From Juglans regia (Eukaryota; Streptophyta; Magnoliopsida; Fagales; Juglandaceae): a stretch of DNA of 64,000 nt. Shown here piece by piece: positions 1 to 12,823 of this stretch. The notes beneath the pieces were generated by a model. It saw only the letters and a list, made by a program, of their open reading frames with translations. It searched no databases and had not been told where the DNA came from. The number at the start of each line of letters is the position of its first letter. Position 1 is the first letter of the stretch. The position numbers and the translations under genes are program-made. The stretch is from the NCBI RefSeq assembly GCF_001411555.2, contig NC_049904.1, forward strand, positions 25,371,370-25,435,369. The letters are read 5' to 3'.

Positions 1-330
1 GAGTCCTGCTCTCGAAAAAACTCGACCTAACGTAGAATTGTACTCTGAATTAAATGTTACTAATTAATTAATGTAAGGAAAATACTACTATACCCATTTT
101 ATTTGACACCTCTATTTGACTGCTGATTAATTTTTTTTTTTTTTTTTTATTTAGTGATTAAGGAAGTGATTTTGAATGTATTGATATTTTTTTTTTATTT
201 TTTAAATATATTTAAATATGTTAAAAAAATGTGAGAAGAAAAAAGAAAAAAAAGTTTTCACGCTGGGCGGTATGCCCAGCGGTCAAATTGGGGCGGCAGA
301 GTAGCCGCACCCTTAATGTAAAGATATCGA
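1..330. repeat. MITE-like repeat fragment at the left edge
   Basis: AT-rich sequence with long T runs (130-148, 187-198) ends in a GC-rich tip. The tip carries a 7-bp inverted repeat, GCTGGGC at 262-268 and GCCCAGC at 274-280, followed by a short G/C-rich end. A related layout (GC-rich tip, AT-rich middle with similar TATTTAAATAT stretches, GC-rich tip) occurs at about 1448-1670. The window edge may cut this copy, and I cannot see target duplications. Confidence 0.35.
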
Positions 331-2282
331 AGGAATATTGCTGATTGTTTTAATTAGATAGGTTTTTCTATTATAAGATAACGAATTATTAATTCAACGG
401 CACATGAATTCAAAAGTACGACGTAATGTACTTTTGAATTCATTGGAATTAGACGGGATATATATAATTTAAATAAATATATATAGAAATTATTATTGAA
501 AGTATTGATCATTTTACATATATGATGTGGCATCATGTATACTACACATCTCTCTAAGTGAGTGTTGGAAATAATCAACTAAAAACAGTCACGTAGTGAG
601 TATAAAATATATACTGTTATAGTAACTTTTCTCTAATATTACTCATATAATTTTAGAAAAATTCTATATATTTATCATATCCTACTTACTAGATGATGAA
701 TATATTTTTTTCTCTATTTAAAGACACATATTAATGTGTAATAAATTACATGCATATTGGTGTGTGATGTGTGGATGATAAGTCTAAAACATTAATTCTC
801 ATAATTTTAATTAATAGTAATATTAGATACAGTTCTAGTCATATATATGTACAAGTCCCACGTATTTCCTGTGAATAAAATTTGAATCTATAGTTAAAAA
901 AATAATTTATTTAAATGGATTTTAAATTTGACTACTTTTTTCAAAAAGAATAAACTTGAGAGAGAATATTTGAACGACTGTACAAATTAATCTGATGATC
1001 TTAATGTTCCTTTGATTAAGTGATCATGCTAATTCATAACATAAAAATAATTAATTATTGATCAGCTGCACGCTAGCTAGCTAGCAGAAAAAACTAAATC
1101 AATATCTATATATATATATATATATAAATGATCATATATTTATAATATTGTAATTATTAAGTTTTAAAAATAACTCCCAAATTCTGGATTAAGTTCATGA
1201 ACTTGAATATTGTAAAATATCCTATATATTATCCAAAATATTACAGTACCCAAAGTTAACAAACATATTGAATTTGATGCCCAAACTGTTTAGTAGAAGT
1301 TCTCCATTTAGATTACCAACATTAAAAAGGGTAAAAAGAAAGAATCATGAGAGAGTTTGAAAGAGGAATATTAAACTTTTCCAAGGAAAGAGACGATGAT
1401 CCAAATTAAGGAGGCTGCTTGCCCTAGCCTGTATATATATAAACCCCAGGAGCGGTGTTACTCCGCGTCCCGAGTATATAGTACCGCACAGTGTTACCGT
1501 TAGTTTAAAATTAGATTTTTTTTTAAATTTTTCTATTCATATTTTTTAATATATTTAAATATTTAAAAAAAATACATCAATACATTTAAAATCATTTTTT
1601 TCATCATTCGGTACAAAAAAACCAAGCAGTCAAATCGAGCGGTATGGTTTGAGCAGCATAGTAGAGTTTTCCTAAACCCAGGCAGCTTTGGCTTTATTCT
1701 ATGGAACTATTTATCAGAAAGAGACCTTAAGCTGCCGCCTTCTTACGACCTGTAATCCTCCTTTTAGCCATGGAGTTTCTTTTGTCTTTACCTCTAGTTT
1801 TCTGCTTTAACAACTCTTTGAATCCATCCCCAACTTTTCTTTGCCAACAAGATCACAGAAAGATATCAGAGAATATTGGCCCCCTGCTAGTGTTTTTTGT
1901 CAACATTTTCTCCCTGAGATTCTGCTGCTGCACGCAGGACGTAGCGCCATCTCTAAAAATCCTGTTCATCTCTGTGTTAAATTAGCTGCTGGTATGTTCT
2001 CTAAATTCAGCACTTTTAACCAAATAGTGATCAGTCATTTCAAGTGTAGAGTAGGTCAAGAAGATTTTCTCTACTTTTTTTTTTTTTTCTTTTTCAGAAG
2101 AAAAATGTGTTAAGAAAAATGTGTTTGATATTAGTTCTAGATGATGTGGGGATGCATATATATTCTTTCATAAGCGGATTAAGGATTTATGCAGGTGATT
2201 GTCAAAGCTCAAAACTTAAACATACATTGGTCTGATCTGGTCTAGTCTGGTCTAGTCTAATTTCTATCTATTGTCCTAGTTA
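331..2282. other. Intergenic AT-rich DNA with possible decayed coding segment
   Basis: No supported gene. A (TA)n tract lies near 1107-1125 and a second copy of the left-edge MITE-like repeat at about 1448-1670. From 1770 to 1990 the composition is less AT-rich and two overlapping short frames are open; one starts at ATG 1770 with a hydrophobic N-terminus. Neither matches a family I recognise and the frames close quickly. It could be a decayed exon or chance. Confidence 0.3.
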
Positions 2283-2290
2283 TGCTTTGC

Positions 2291-3152
2291 CAGTGGCGGA
2301 CCTACGTTGGTGGTTGCTTCCCAAAATGTTTTAAAAATATGGTTTAGTATAAAGTTTTTTCAAAGATATCCTAATATAAAGATAATTCCCCCCCCCCTCA
2401 AAATTTTTCAAAAATATGGTTTAGTATATGGTTTATTCAAATATATCCTAATATAAAGATAATTCGGCTCCCAAAACATTTTCAAAAATCTCATTTAGTA
2501 CTTAGTTGTCTAGGTTTCTTTTAGTTTTTTAATAATTTTTTCATAATTACACCTATTTTTGTCATTAATAAAATCTCACATTCTCATTTTTTTTTAAATA
2601 TCTCATAAGTGGCAATAAAATATATTGGTCTCTTTTTAAACTATTTGGTAAATTTACAATCTCATTTTTCCTATTTATTTACACTTTTCATTTTAAGTCT
2701 TCTACTAGCTAGCTTGTTTGGATTAATTTTGTTAATAAGTACATATATTATATATATAACTACCATCGAGTTAACAATTAAGAGTGAACGCAACAAATCC
2801 CACATAACTATTTATATCTATATTATAAAGACTTTACAATATTCAATCTTAGATTCAACAAAAAAATTTGTCTTTGTTTATTTAATTTTTATCATTTACT
2901 TCAAAAAATCTTACATGGTTATTTCTATCTTAATTTTTATTTTTCATTTGAATTCGATGGAGTTCAAGTAAGAGGTTTAGATGGGTGGTTTTAATAATTT
3001 AATTTGTCCCTAGATAACAATCTGATATGGTTAATGTTAAATGTCCGTGATACACTTTGCTATCTTAAATGTCGATTACTGTTCACCCATACATATGACA
3101 CACTTTGCTAATCACCCCCTCCACCACGCACCAAATCCTAGTTCCGCCCATG
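2291..3152. mobile_element. hAT-like element with 8-bp target duplication TGCTTTGC
   Basis: An 862-bp insertion bounded by the direct repeat TGCTTTGC at 2283-2290 and 3153-3160. Its ends are inverted and imperfect: CAGTGGCGGACC at the left, and CATGGGCGGAAC when the right end is read on the other strand. An 8-bp duplication and this kind of terminus are typical of hAT elements. The interior has a tandemly repeated stretch of roughly 80 bp (about 2326-2480) and no transposase, so it is non-autonomous. Confidence 0.75.
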
Positions 3153-3269
3153 TGCTTTGCCTGGCTCTTTGAATGCCATCTTTGAAGCTTGTCAAAGGGT
3201 GTTAGCAATCTTCATATACATGACATCAGGGGAGTCATGCAGGCCCAACCATGCAGTAAACTGCTGACA

Positions 3270-3455
3270 AATATTTGATGAGAAATAATAGTCGCAGTCG
3301 TAAGTGTGCAAATATTGTACAATCATTTTTAAAAAAATAAATAAATTTGGGACTTACATGAAAAAATAAGAAATTTTTAATAGTGGATCTCACTCATTTT
3401 TAAAGTGACTGTACGACGCTTACACACTTCACAACTGCACGTAACATTACTCATA
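3270..3455. repeat. Foldback MITE, family B
   Basis: The left part, with a GTCGTAAGTGTGCAAA-type arm near 3295, is inverted relative to the right part, which ends GCTTACACACTTCACAACTG near 3440. The middle is AT-rich with the ATGAAAAAAT...TTTTTAATAGTGGATCTCACTC layout. Related copies lie at about 15363-15532 and 23810-23985, with weaker ones near 13095-13240, 37470-37625, 38125-38295 and 38645-38815. No protein is encoded. Confidence 0.5.
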
Positions 3456-4472
3456 TTTGACTGGGCAAGCTATTTGCCAAACCGGGGCCTACAAGCCGAG
3501 GCAACAGGTAGTATGACTTTTAAACGTGTCAATCCATATATTTTAATTTTTTTTAATAATTAAGTAAGTGATTATCAAGAAATTTATATATTTAAAAAAA
3601 ATACTTAAATAAAAAAAAAAATTGTATTGGTGTGCATATTTAGAGTGCACATTTGATAAGCACCCTAGCGTTGTCCTTTTCTGGATGCACAATATATAGA
3701 AAATTGAAAATTTATAATATTTATTGTTATTGGTATATAAATGTATTTTTTTTTAATTTACCAACCACGTACCTTACAATCTTATACTAATATATTAAAA
3801 ACATATATTTATCTTATCTCCAATATTACTTTATATTCTTATACAGCAGCACATATAAGTTATTTATAGTGATTAGTTTCACAATTTGTGGGCATTAGAT
3901 TAACCATGACTTCATCCTTTCTTTTATTACTATAAAGAAAAAAATACCAATATTTGAACGACAAAGCAATCGGTTTGACAGCATTAACTAAGTTATAAAT
4001 ACTGTAGAGTTTATGTATCTATATTTAGAGAATAATAAATTTATATAAATCTTAAATATACAAGTCGGGATCACTCACTTTAAAAGACCAGACATTTGTG
4101 ACACCCTGGTCCCGCCTGAGTCAGAGAATTACTTCTTGTCACTTAAAATCATATTTCAACCATATAGCCATAGATTACAAATTTTTAATGACGCATATGA
4201 CTCTTTATTTCAAATCAACTATTCTAATATAATTATTCTAAATACCACAAAATCTCAAAATAAATATTAACCTTGCAAAATATCCAGTTGACAAAGCAAA
4301 ACAAAACTAGTGAATAAAATTCTCTAATAACCAAAGTACCATTTTTGTACTTAATCCACTATGCACATGTAGCCTTGTACATGATTTTGATTCTTAATTC
4401 TCAGTTGAAACATTTAAACATCTAAAAATATTGTGGAGATAAGTGGTGAGTTATCAACAACTCAGTAAGTAG

Positions 4473-5063
4473 TAATAATATTCATCCGAGTTCCGGCCCG
4501 AGAACCATAGTATACCCGAACCAGAACCCGAGTTTCAAACTGGCTGGAACCTAGACCGGGTCAACCTCGGGCTGGAACCCGGATTGAAACCGGTTTTTAA
4601 AAACCCAGAACTCAGGTTCTGGGTTGCACCCGTTTTCTTTCTTTCTTTTTTTTTTTTTTAATTCAAAGGCTACATGTTATGAATTTTTTTTCTTAAAAAA
4701 AATGTTGATGCAGCATTCAAACTCTATTTATTTAATTTTTTAAATAAAAGCATACATGTTCATTGACCACCAATAAAAAGCCACATGGAGAAGATAGTAA
4801 GAAAAACTATAAAATGGATGATTTATTAGAAATAATATGCATTTTTCTTTTGAGTTTCTGTCCATTTAGTTGCTAGAAATGAACAAAAAAAAAAAACATC
4901 AAAACATTCAAACCGAAAAAAAAACCTGGTACTGGGTGTACCTGGGTTTTTTTTACACAGGTACTGGCCCATATTTGCTATAGGTCGGAACTCATAACTG
5001 AAACCCAGATAACCGGATTTCGGACTGGACCGGAAAAGAACCCGACCCGGATTAAGATGCCTG
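4473..5063. mobile_element. hAT-like element with 8-bp target duplication GTAAGTAG
   Basis: A 591-bp insertion flanked by GTAAGTAG at 4465-4472 and 5064-5071. The subterminal regions are rich in CCGG/CCCGG words on both sides (4490-4630 and 4920-5050). The ends form an imperfect inverted repeat: ATTCATCCGAGT on the left, CTTAATCCGGGT from the right end. The middle is AT-rich and non-coding. A piece of a related element occurs in the glucanase intron near 15085-15180. Confidence 0.65.
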
Positions 5064-5071
5064 GTAAGTAG

Positions 5072-6851
5072 AAAACATATACTAGTATGTAAACATGGAG
5101 ATTTTCAGAGAATTCAGAATGTAGTAACAAATCATTTAAGTTTCAATATGCAGATCTAAAAAACATGTTATCAAAATATCATAGCGATCTAAGTTTCAAT
5201 GAACAGTTTGAAAAGTCACGACTTTTCAAATTGTTATTATTCCAAAACTAACTATTCATATTCAAAGACCCTTTGGCATAACATGACTGAACATTTTCAT
5301 CTTATCATATCATTTCATATCATATCATATATTATGTTTAGTTCCCGTGGTAGGGTTATGTTATCCTCGATGGCCAAATCAGGCAGTATCAAAATGTGAA
5401 ACATTCACTTATTCATTCTCAGAATCTCGAGTGTATACAAAGGAAAGAACACGCAGAAAAACTACTTTGTTTTCAAAGTGGGTGCACTCGTATCAGAGAT
5501 GTTGGTATAAAAAATATAACAAAATTAGAGCCATCTTATCAGAACCAGAAACAGAATCAGAACAAAATAAAAAAGTCATGCCAACGATTTTTCATATGTC
5601 ATATCATATCAAATAGAGTACTGAGTCTTTTCACATTATTTTCACATAATCGAAACAGATTCAAAGCATCTTCATATAACATGTACGAAATTCACAAATT
5701 TCATATTCGATATTTTGCACATTTTAGAAACAGCATGTCAAAATATTACTCATGTTTACACTAGTTATGTCAAAAACACTTTATCTTTTATATAGATTTC
5801 ATAAGTAATACAGAACACATAACTGAAGTTGTTTTCACATTTCTTTTCAAAACATATCGTATACATTTTTCATAAAATCAACCTCAGTTTATTTTCTTAT
5901 TATGCAAAGTCTAACATAGGAACCTCACTTAACTGGACTTTTTAATTTTTCTGAATTTCCTTACAATAGTGCCAAGAGCATATCAATCGTCACCTATAAG
6001 ATAGTCACATAACTTGCATAAATTTTGAATTGAACACGTATTTCGTAATTAAAAATTTAAGATATAAAAAAGTTTATATTTCTCAAGTCTCTAAAATCCT
6101 CAAAACCTTGAAATATCGTCCCTCCCCAAAATACTTTAATTTCGCGAAATTAGCTAACCTTTCGTGGGCTCGAATCCTGAAAAATTAATAATCTCTCTTA
6201 AACCCATAATGCATCGGTGTAAACCCATGACCCATCTAAAATTGCACAACCCATAAAACCTATCTGCAACCCCATGGCCCATTTCAATTTGCATGGCCCG
6301 TTATGGCTTGAAGGAAAGAACGCTCATGGGAGAGGAACCATGGAACTGCTAGTTTGCAGTGGGTTGTGGGAAAAAATTGAGCAACTGAGTTGGTTTTCTA
6401 CGGGTCTCAACAAGGTTGTGGCGTGTTGTCGTGTTCGTTGGGTGCTTGCTGGAGATGGGGACAACAGGAGATGCAACGAGGAGGAGTAATCGTCGGGCAA
6501 ATGTGCAGCCCTAATTTTGCAAGTATATATATATATATATATATATATTTATAGAGCTTTGCTACACAACCTCCACCACACTCCACACTCCACACTTTTT
6601 CAAATTTTTTAAATTTTTAATATTTTTAAAAATTTTTTTTTTGAGTTTATTCTTTTTAAATTATTTATTCATTATTTATATAATAAATATTTAATAAAAG
6701 AAAAAAATAATAAAAATTAAAAATAATGTGGAGTGTGGAGGTTGTGTGAATAGTAGGAGGTTGAGTAGATTTTTTGATATTTATATGGGTAGTTGAAAAC
6801 CCTAGAGGATGAAGGAGAAGGCAGAGCACGTGCATGGAACTTACATACAAG
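5072..6851. other. Intergenic, no gene recognised
   Basis: Several open frames of 60-120 codons occur between 5200 and 5770 but overlap in different frames and show no known domain. The section from about 4090 to 6250 has the look of old repeat sequence, with repeated CATATCATATCATAT words at 5305-5332 and 5595-5612. A (TA)n microsatellite is at about 6522-6549. I cannot assign this stretch to a family. Confidence 0.4.
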
Positions 6852-7567
6852 TAGGGGTGTAAACTCAAACCGGAAAACCAGAAAATCGGACAGGACCGGA
6901 CCGAACTGGACCGGTTTTACCGGTTTTGAACCGGTTCGGTCCGGAACCGATTTTTAAAACGTAAAAACCGGCTGGTTCCGGGATTTTTTGGACCGGACCG
7001 AATCGGACCGGACTGGTTGATTAAAAAAAATAAGAAATAATATTTTTATATATAAGTTTTATACAAAATATTTTATATATATTAAATATTAATATATATA
7101 AGTTTTATATATAATGTATAATTATAAATTTTTATGTGAAATTTTATATATAACATATATATTCATATATGAAATAATTTCTTATTATAATTTATAAATT
7201 ATTACATAAAATGTTAATACTAAATCACTAAAAGTTTATAACTAATACTAATATATAACTTATAACTATACCAATAGTCTAATATTAATACTATTATATA
7301 GTCTAATATATTAATAAAAGTATAAAACAGTTTTTTTTAAATCAATTTTTTTTTATAAACAAATTTTTAATGACAAATTGTGAAATTTACATTTTAAAAA
7401 AATCGAAAAATCGGACCGGACCGGATTGGAAACCGGTAAAACCGGAAGTACCGGTTTAGGAGGGTAACCGGTGCGTAATCGGTTTTGAAAAATACAAAAT
7501 CGGTACATATCAGTTCGATCTTAAATTTTATCCAAAACTAGACCGGATCGGACCGGTTACACCCTTA
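6852..7567. mobile_element. hAT-like MITE with CCGG-rich ends
   Basis: A 716-bp insertion with terminal inverted repeats TAGGGGTGTAA (6852) and TAAGGGTGTAA (right end, opposite strand). The flanks are CATACAAG (6844-6851) and CATGCAAG (7568-7575), an 8-bp duplication with one mismatch. Both subterminal regions are dense in ACCGG/GGACCGG words and the middle is almost pure A/T. No transposase is present. Confidence 0.75.
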
Positions 7568-8582
7568 CATGCAAGTCAGGATATTGAGTGTCTGGCTTGG
7601 GCTTTAACACATTTATTGAACCCAAAAAAAAAAAAACAAACATCTGCTAAACCTTAACCGGCCTAATTAAAAATCCTAGCTATCCAAATTTTTTGTTTGT
7701 GCGCTTATAATAAATTATTCAATAAATCTCAAATGAGTTTTGGCCCATTAACTGATAAAATTAATAGTACGTGGGCTTGCCTTGGGCCTGGGTGTTGTTA
7801 TAACTTTAGACTTGGAACTAACAATACCCGATTGAAACTTATCCTCCTTTAAAAAAGATTGATATTCGATATTTGACACCACTATTTGCTTTACTATTAA
7901 AAAATAAGTTGGAAATGAGATTAAAATTTTATAAATAATAATAAAATAATTTGAAATAAAGTGTTTTTTTAGATTTTAAAAAATAAGAGAAAAAAATTGA
8001 ATAAACATATAATTATAAAGTTAAAAATTTGTTTATATATAATTTTTATTTTAAAATTTGAAATTGTTATATTATTTTTTATATTTTATTTTAAAATTGA
8101 TAAAATTGAAATGATTATGTAATAATTAAAAATTGTTAAAAATTTAAAATTAAAAAATATTTTGTAACAATATTTAGAAATTCTTTTTAAAATTATATAT
8201 AAAAAAAATTATATAAAAATAATTTTACAAACTAATTGCTTAATTTTAACTGATCTATTAAATTTATTTTATAATAAAAATAATTTTATAATTGGATAAA
8301 TCATGTCTAATCATATTAATTAAATTACTTTTTTCTGCTTACTTTTTGTCAGAGGATTTCCTTTTTTTAGATGGTTTGATTTCTCATACATGCACCTACG
8401 TTTTACCCCGTAACGTGTCGCCCTTCTACGAGGTCCTCACAGTACCACAGCGTGTCCACGAAGCAGGGCGGCCACGTATCCAACGGAAGCCATTGTCAAG
8501 CTCGTAGGAAGTACGCAAACTCTACAAGTGGCATCTCTTCCTTCGCACCGACTACAGAGAAGAAGAAAAAGAAGAAACAACA
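7568..8582. other. Intergenic and promoter region of the PFK2 gene
   Basis: From 7870 to 8300 the DNA is extremely A/T-rich with no coding signal; the stretch near 8230-8290 resembles the middle of the family-C MITE at 47050-47215. From about 8340 the composition shifts toward normal, and the last 150 bases before ATG 8583 look like 5' UTR. I see no convincing TATA box at a fixed distance. Confidence 0.4.
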
Positions 8583-10869
8583 ATGGCCGTTTCATACACA
8601 GAAGCTAACAACCTCACCACAGCACCGATACCGTGCTCTCCGAATTACAACTCGTCCAACTCTAACAGTACCAATACCGCCACCTTATCATTCTCCGCCG
8701 TGCAACTCCCCCACCTCACCGACTACCTTCGTGACCTCCAAACCCGCACCAACCCTTTAGAGCACAACCCATTCTACCACCCCTCCGACGGATTCTACAT
8801 CACCGACTCCGATGTAGTCCTCCGCCATGTCGTCCACGACCTCTCCTCCCCTTCCCATTCCGCCGCGTACCACCGTGCCGGTCCGCGCAACCGGGTCTTC
8901 CTGGACCAACCTTCACGGACCCGGGCTGCCATCGTCACCTGCGGTGGACTCTGCCCGGGTCTGAACACCGTCATCAGGGAACTCGTTGTGGGCCTCTGGG
9001 ACCTCTACGGGGTGCGACAGATATTCGGGGTGAAGGCAGGGTACAGAGGGTTCTACTCCTCGGAGCCCGTGGAGCTGAATCCCAAGCTGGTCGACAACTG
9101 GCACAAAAATGGCGGCACTGCGCTTGAGACTTCCAGGGGAGGTTTTGATCTCCAGAAGATCGTCGACGGTATACAGGATCATGGCTTTAACCAGGTTTGT
9201 CTGTCCTTCAATTCTAATATATGTAGGCATAATATTTATGGTTTTTCTTTCACCATCAAATTCCCTCAAGCACAGGGCGGCTCAGTATATTTTGTGGCCT
9301 AAGGCGACTATTAAATACATGACGCTTTAATTTAAAAATAATAATAATATTTAAATATTAAATAATAAAATTTTATTAAAAATTTATGATATGTAAAAAA
9401 AATATTAATATTATTTTGATTAATAATATCTATAAGTACTATAACAATTTGAAAGAAAATCTAATTTTTCTATAAATAGAATATTATCCCTTATTTATAT
9501 ATATACTTCTTTTAATACTTCATTTTGAAAATAAATAAGGCTATCGATATCAAAATAAAAATTATATTTTATAAAATATTCAAGAGTAATATATCATCAT
9601 TTTGTTACTTCTATTTCAATTTCACTATTATCTGGAAATTTTGTACATTTTGAGTAAGATGTTTTTTAGTAAAACTTCTATATTCTGTTTTTTTTTTTTT
9701 TACCAAATTTTACAATTTAAGATTGATTTTATTTTAGATAAAAATATTTCCATCTTTTATGCTAATTAATATTTTTTCTATAGTTTATTTTTCAAAGTCA
9801 TAATATATATATATTTTTTTTCTTTTGGGGGCCTTCTCAAGGTGGGGGGCCTTAGGCGGTGGCCTTAGTTGCCTACCCCTTGAGCCGGCCCTGCTCAAGC
9901 ACTTTCTCTGATAAACCTGGTGTTTTCTATATAAACTGGCAATCTGGATGGACTTTTTAATTGTATGAATGGTGTGCTAATTAGATTGCTCCATTTGCTC
10001 ATTAATTTGCAAGCAAACAGGTGTACATCATAGGCGGGGATGGCACAATGCGTGGAGCTGTGAATATACTCGACGAAATCCGTCGACGGAGACTGAATAT
10101 TTCAGTCACCGGGATCCCAAAAACCGTCGACAACGACGTTGGCATCATCGACAGATCATTCGGGTTCCAGACAGCAGTAGAAAGGGCACAGGAAGCAATC
10201 AGTGCAGCTCATGTTGAGGCCGAGAGTGCAGTCAACGGAATAGGCCTCGTGAAGCTAATGGGTCGAAGCACAGGCCACATTGCGCTTTACGCAACATTGA
10301 GCAGCCGCGAGGTCGACTGCTGCTTGATTCCCGAAATCGATTTCTACTTGGAAGGACAAGGAGGGCTGTTCGAATTCCTTGAACAGCGAGTGAAGGAAAA
10401 TGGGCATGCAGTATTAGTAGTTGCTGAGGGAGCAGGCCAGGATCTGATTCCAAGAAAAGATGCACAGACGTCGGAGAAGGATGAATCCGGCAACCCAGTA
10501 CTCTTAGATGTCGGCGGCTGGTTGAAGTCGGAGCTGAAGAAATGGTGGGCAAGAGAGCACCCAGACGACCTTTTTACAGTGAAATACATAGATCCAACAT
10601 ACATGATTCGTGCTGTTCCTGCGAATGCTACGGATAATCTTTACTGCACGCTTCTAGCTCACTCGGCCATTCATGGAGTTATGGCAGGGGACACTGGATT
10701 TGTTTCTGGTCCTGTTAATGGAAACTATGCGTATATTCCGCTGGAGGAGGTGGCACAGGCGAAGAATGAAGTGAACACAAAGGATCACAAATGGGCATGG
10801 GTTAGATCTGTCACCAACCAACCGGATTTTGTGAGGAACCAGACATTGAACCATGCAGACATATCGTGA
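8583..10869 (+). CDS. PFK2: ATP-dependent 6-phosphofructokinase (PFK2 type)
   Basis: Phosphorylates fructose 6-phosphate to fructose 1,6-bisphosphate in glycolysis. Exons are 8583-9194 and 10021-10869; the intron 9195-10020 (phase 0) is GT-AG. The product is 486 aa. Visible motifs: GGLCPGLN at about residue 121 (ATP-binding loop), GGDGT at 209-213, PKTVDND at about 237-243 with the catalytic Asp, and MGRSTGHIA at about 284-292. From residue 56 on it follows Arabidopsis PFK2 (At5g47810) closely. The N-terminus is about 40 residues longer and Ser/Asn/Thr-rich; it does not look like a strong transit peptide, so a cytosolic location is inferred. The start is the first ATG in a continuous frame with a CAACAATGG context. 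A hAT-like element fills most of the intron. The family assignment is secure; the paralogue call rests on remembered sequence. Confidence 0.95.
9273..9893. mobile_element. hAT-like MITE inside the PFK2 intron
   Basis: A 621-bp insertion with a perfect 8-bp target duplication CTCAAGCA at 9265-9272 and 9894-9901. The left end is CAGGGCGGCTCA; the right end read on the other strand is CAGGGCCGGCTCA. Both ends continue into related GGCCTAAGGC-type sequence. The interior is A/T-rich with no coding capacity. It makes up three quarters of the 826-bp intron, so the ancestral intron was near 200 bp. Confidence 0.85.
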
Positions 10870-11882
10870 AAAGCATCAATTTCCTGGCTCTTTGTGCATG
10901 GGAGCTTATCTTGAGTTTGTTTTCCGAACAAGAACGATAAATATATGAAACACGAGCAATGTTGTCCGAATTGTTTAAATGGATGATAAACAATATGATA
11001 TATTTTATGTGTCTATTTTCTATTTCTCTCAAATTTAGATTTTTATTTTATTTTATTGATGCTCACTCAGGATTTACGTTCTCTTAGGTCATGAATGATC
11101 AAATCAAATTCTTGATTGCTTATAAGACATTTCTTTGTTAGATTGAGTTATTATATTCTCAAGTTCTTATATAGAGTGCACATGCAATTCATATCACTTA
11201 AATGATAAGATTTGCTTCATAATATTCAAATTTCAAAATTTATATTTCAAATCAAATCAAATCAAATTATGGTTATGTGTAGAAAAGAGGATGAATCTTA
11301 TGAACCGGAAGATATTGAGGCTCTTGCTGCATTACGAAGCTTACATATGGTTTTACATTTTGGAGTTATGATTAGGGGTGACTGAAGGGGTAGAAAATTA
11401 CGTTAATAGATCGTGTTCATGTCATGTCAAGTCATGGGTGTTAGAGAATAATAGGTTGGCACGATACAACATATTATTAATTAATTAGAGAATGAGTCGG
11501 CATGTCACAATCCATTTCAATCTATTTTATGTAAATGAGTTGAATTAATCCGAATAGCCAATTTGACTTAATTAACATAATTTCATATGATAAAACTTAA
11601 AATCACAATATTTCCAAAAAATATAAAACTAACTCCTAATGATAAATATCAATATTTTTCATATTTTAAAATCCAAACAATAAAAACATATCCAAATTAA
11701 AATCAAATATTACAATCCAAACAATAAAAACATCAAAATCAAAATCCCAACAATACTAAATATTAGCACAAGTCCAAAATTAGAATCCAAACAATATAAA
11801 CATAAATATATTGTAATAATATTAAAGTTACAATCTCAATAATAATAAACACAAATCTAAACATTTGATTGGTTTATCAACT
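10870..11882. other. PFK2 3' region and intergenic DNA
   Basis: The first 150-250 bases after the stop are likely 3' UTR. A TCAAA pentamer repeat lies at about 11248-11267. From about 11374 (TAGGGGTGACTGAAGG) to 11880 the sequence looks like a further CG-poor MITE of the [11 protein letters not shown] type, but I could not find its second end or a target duplication. No gene seen. Confidence 0.35.
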
Positions 11883-12709
11883 AGGGTTGTAATCGAGCCG
11901 AGCCAGTCTTTGGCTTGCCTAGCTCAGCTCGATTCAAAATACTCAGGCTCAAGATTTTTTTTTTTTTATTCTTTATTTAAGCTTAACTCGATAAGCTAAA
12001 CTCTCGAACTCGAGCTCGAGTTCGAGCTCGTCCCACAAACGAGTTTGAGTCGAATTGAGCTCGAATTGTTTATTTATTTTTATTTTTTGAATAATAATTA
12101 ATAATTAATAAATTACATAAATAAATAAAAATAAAAGATATAATATTAAATTTATACAACTAATAAGTAGAACCTCTATTGAATTATAAAATTTTAAAAA
12201 AAGTATAAATAATTAATATCTAACTAATTGATATTTATCCAAAATAACAATATATTATATGCATACATATATTATTAATACATACACTTAATATGATAGC
12301 ATATATTTATTTCATAAATGATTATCACATACTACTATATGTAATTATTAAATTTTATCGACTAATTATTATACAAATTATAAAATATACCTATGAAGTA
12401 TATTCACTATATGTATTATTAACTAATATATACATACATATATGTGTATGTATATATTTATCAATATATGAATGAATTTTAATCAAGTCGAGCTAACGAG
12501 TCGACTTAAGCATAATCGAGTGGGCCTTAACGAGCCTTAGCCGAGTCAAGTCGAATTTTTTCAAGTATGTGTCATTTACAAATCGAGCGAGTATCTGTTT
12601 TCACGAACGAGTTTTTTTTTTTTTTTTTTTACGAGTCGAGTTCGATTCGAGTTTAATTGAGCGAGTACCGAGCGGGCTATCGAACAGGCTGGTTTATTTA
12701 CAGTCTTAG
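11883..12709. mobile_element. Probable hAT-like MITE rich in CGAG words
   Basis: The left end TAGGGTTGTAATCGAGCC and the right end read on the other strand, TAAGACTGTAAATAAACC, form an imperfect inverted repeat. The subterminal parts (11893-12065 and 12480-12705) are dense in CGAG/CTCGA words and the middle is A/T-rich. No clear 8-bp duplication is visible, so the borders are approximate. Confidence 0.5.
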
Positions 12710-12823
12710 TTTTATAGAAGGAAGTGAAGTGTCCCACTTACTTTTGTTGATATCCAACTCTATAATATCTTCAATTAGGTTCCCAATTTTTTTTCAATGG
12801 ATTTCTATTAAAAAAGCTAATTC

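Noticed and set aside
5199..5764. Overlapping plus-strand open frames of 66-122 codons
   Set aside because: Three frames overlap without splice logic or any known domain; the sequence looks like old repeat DNA.
11883..12709. 8-bp target duplication for the CGAG-rich element
   Set aside because: The flanks (TTATCAAC and GTTTTATA) do not match, so I kept the element but claim no duplication.
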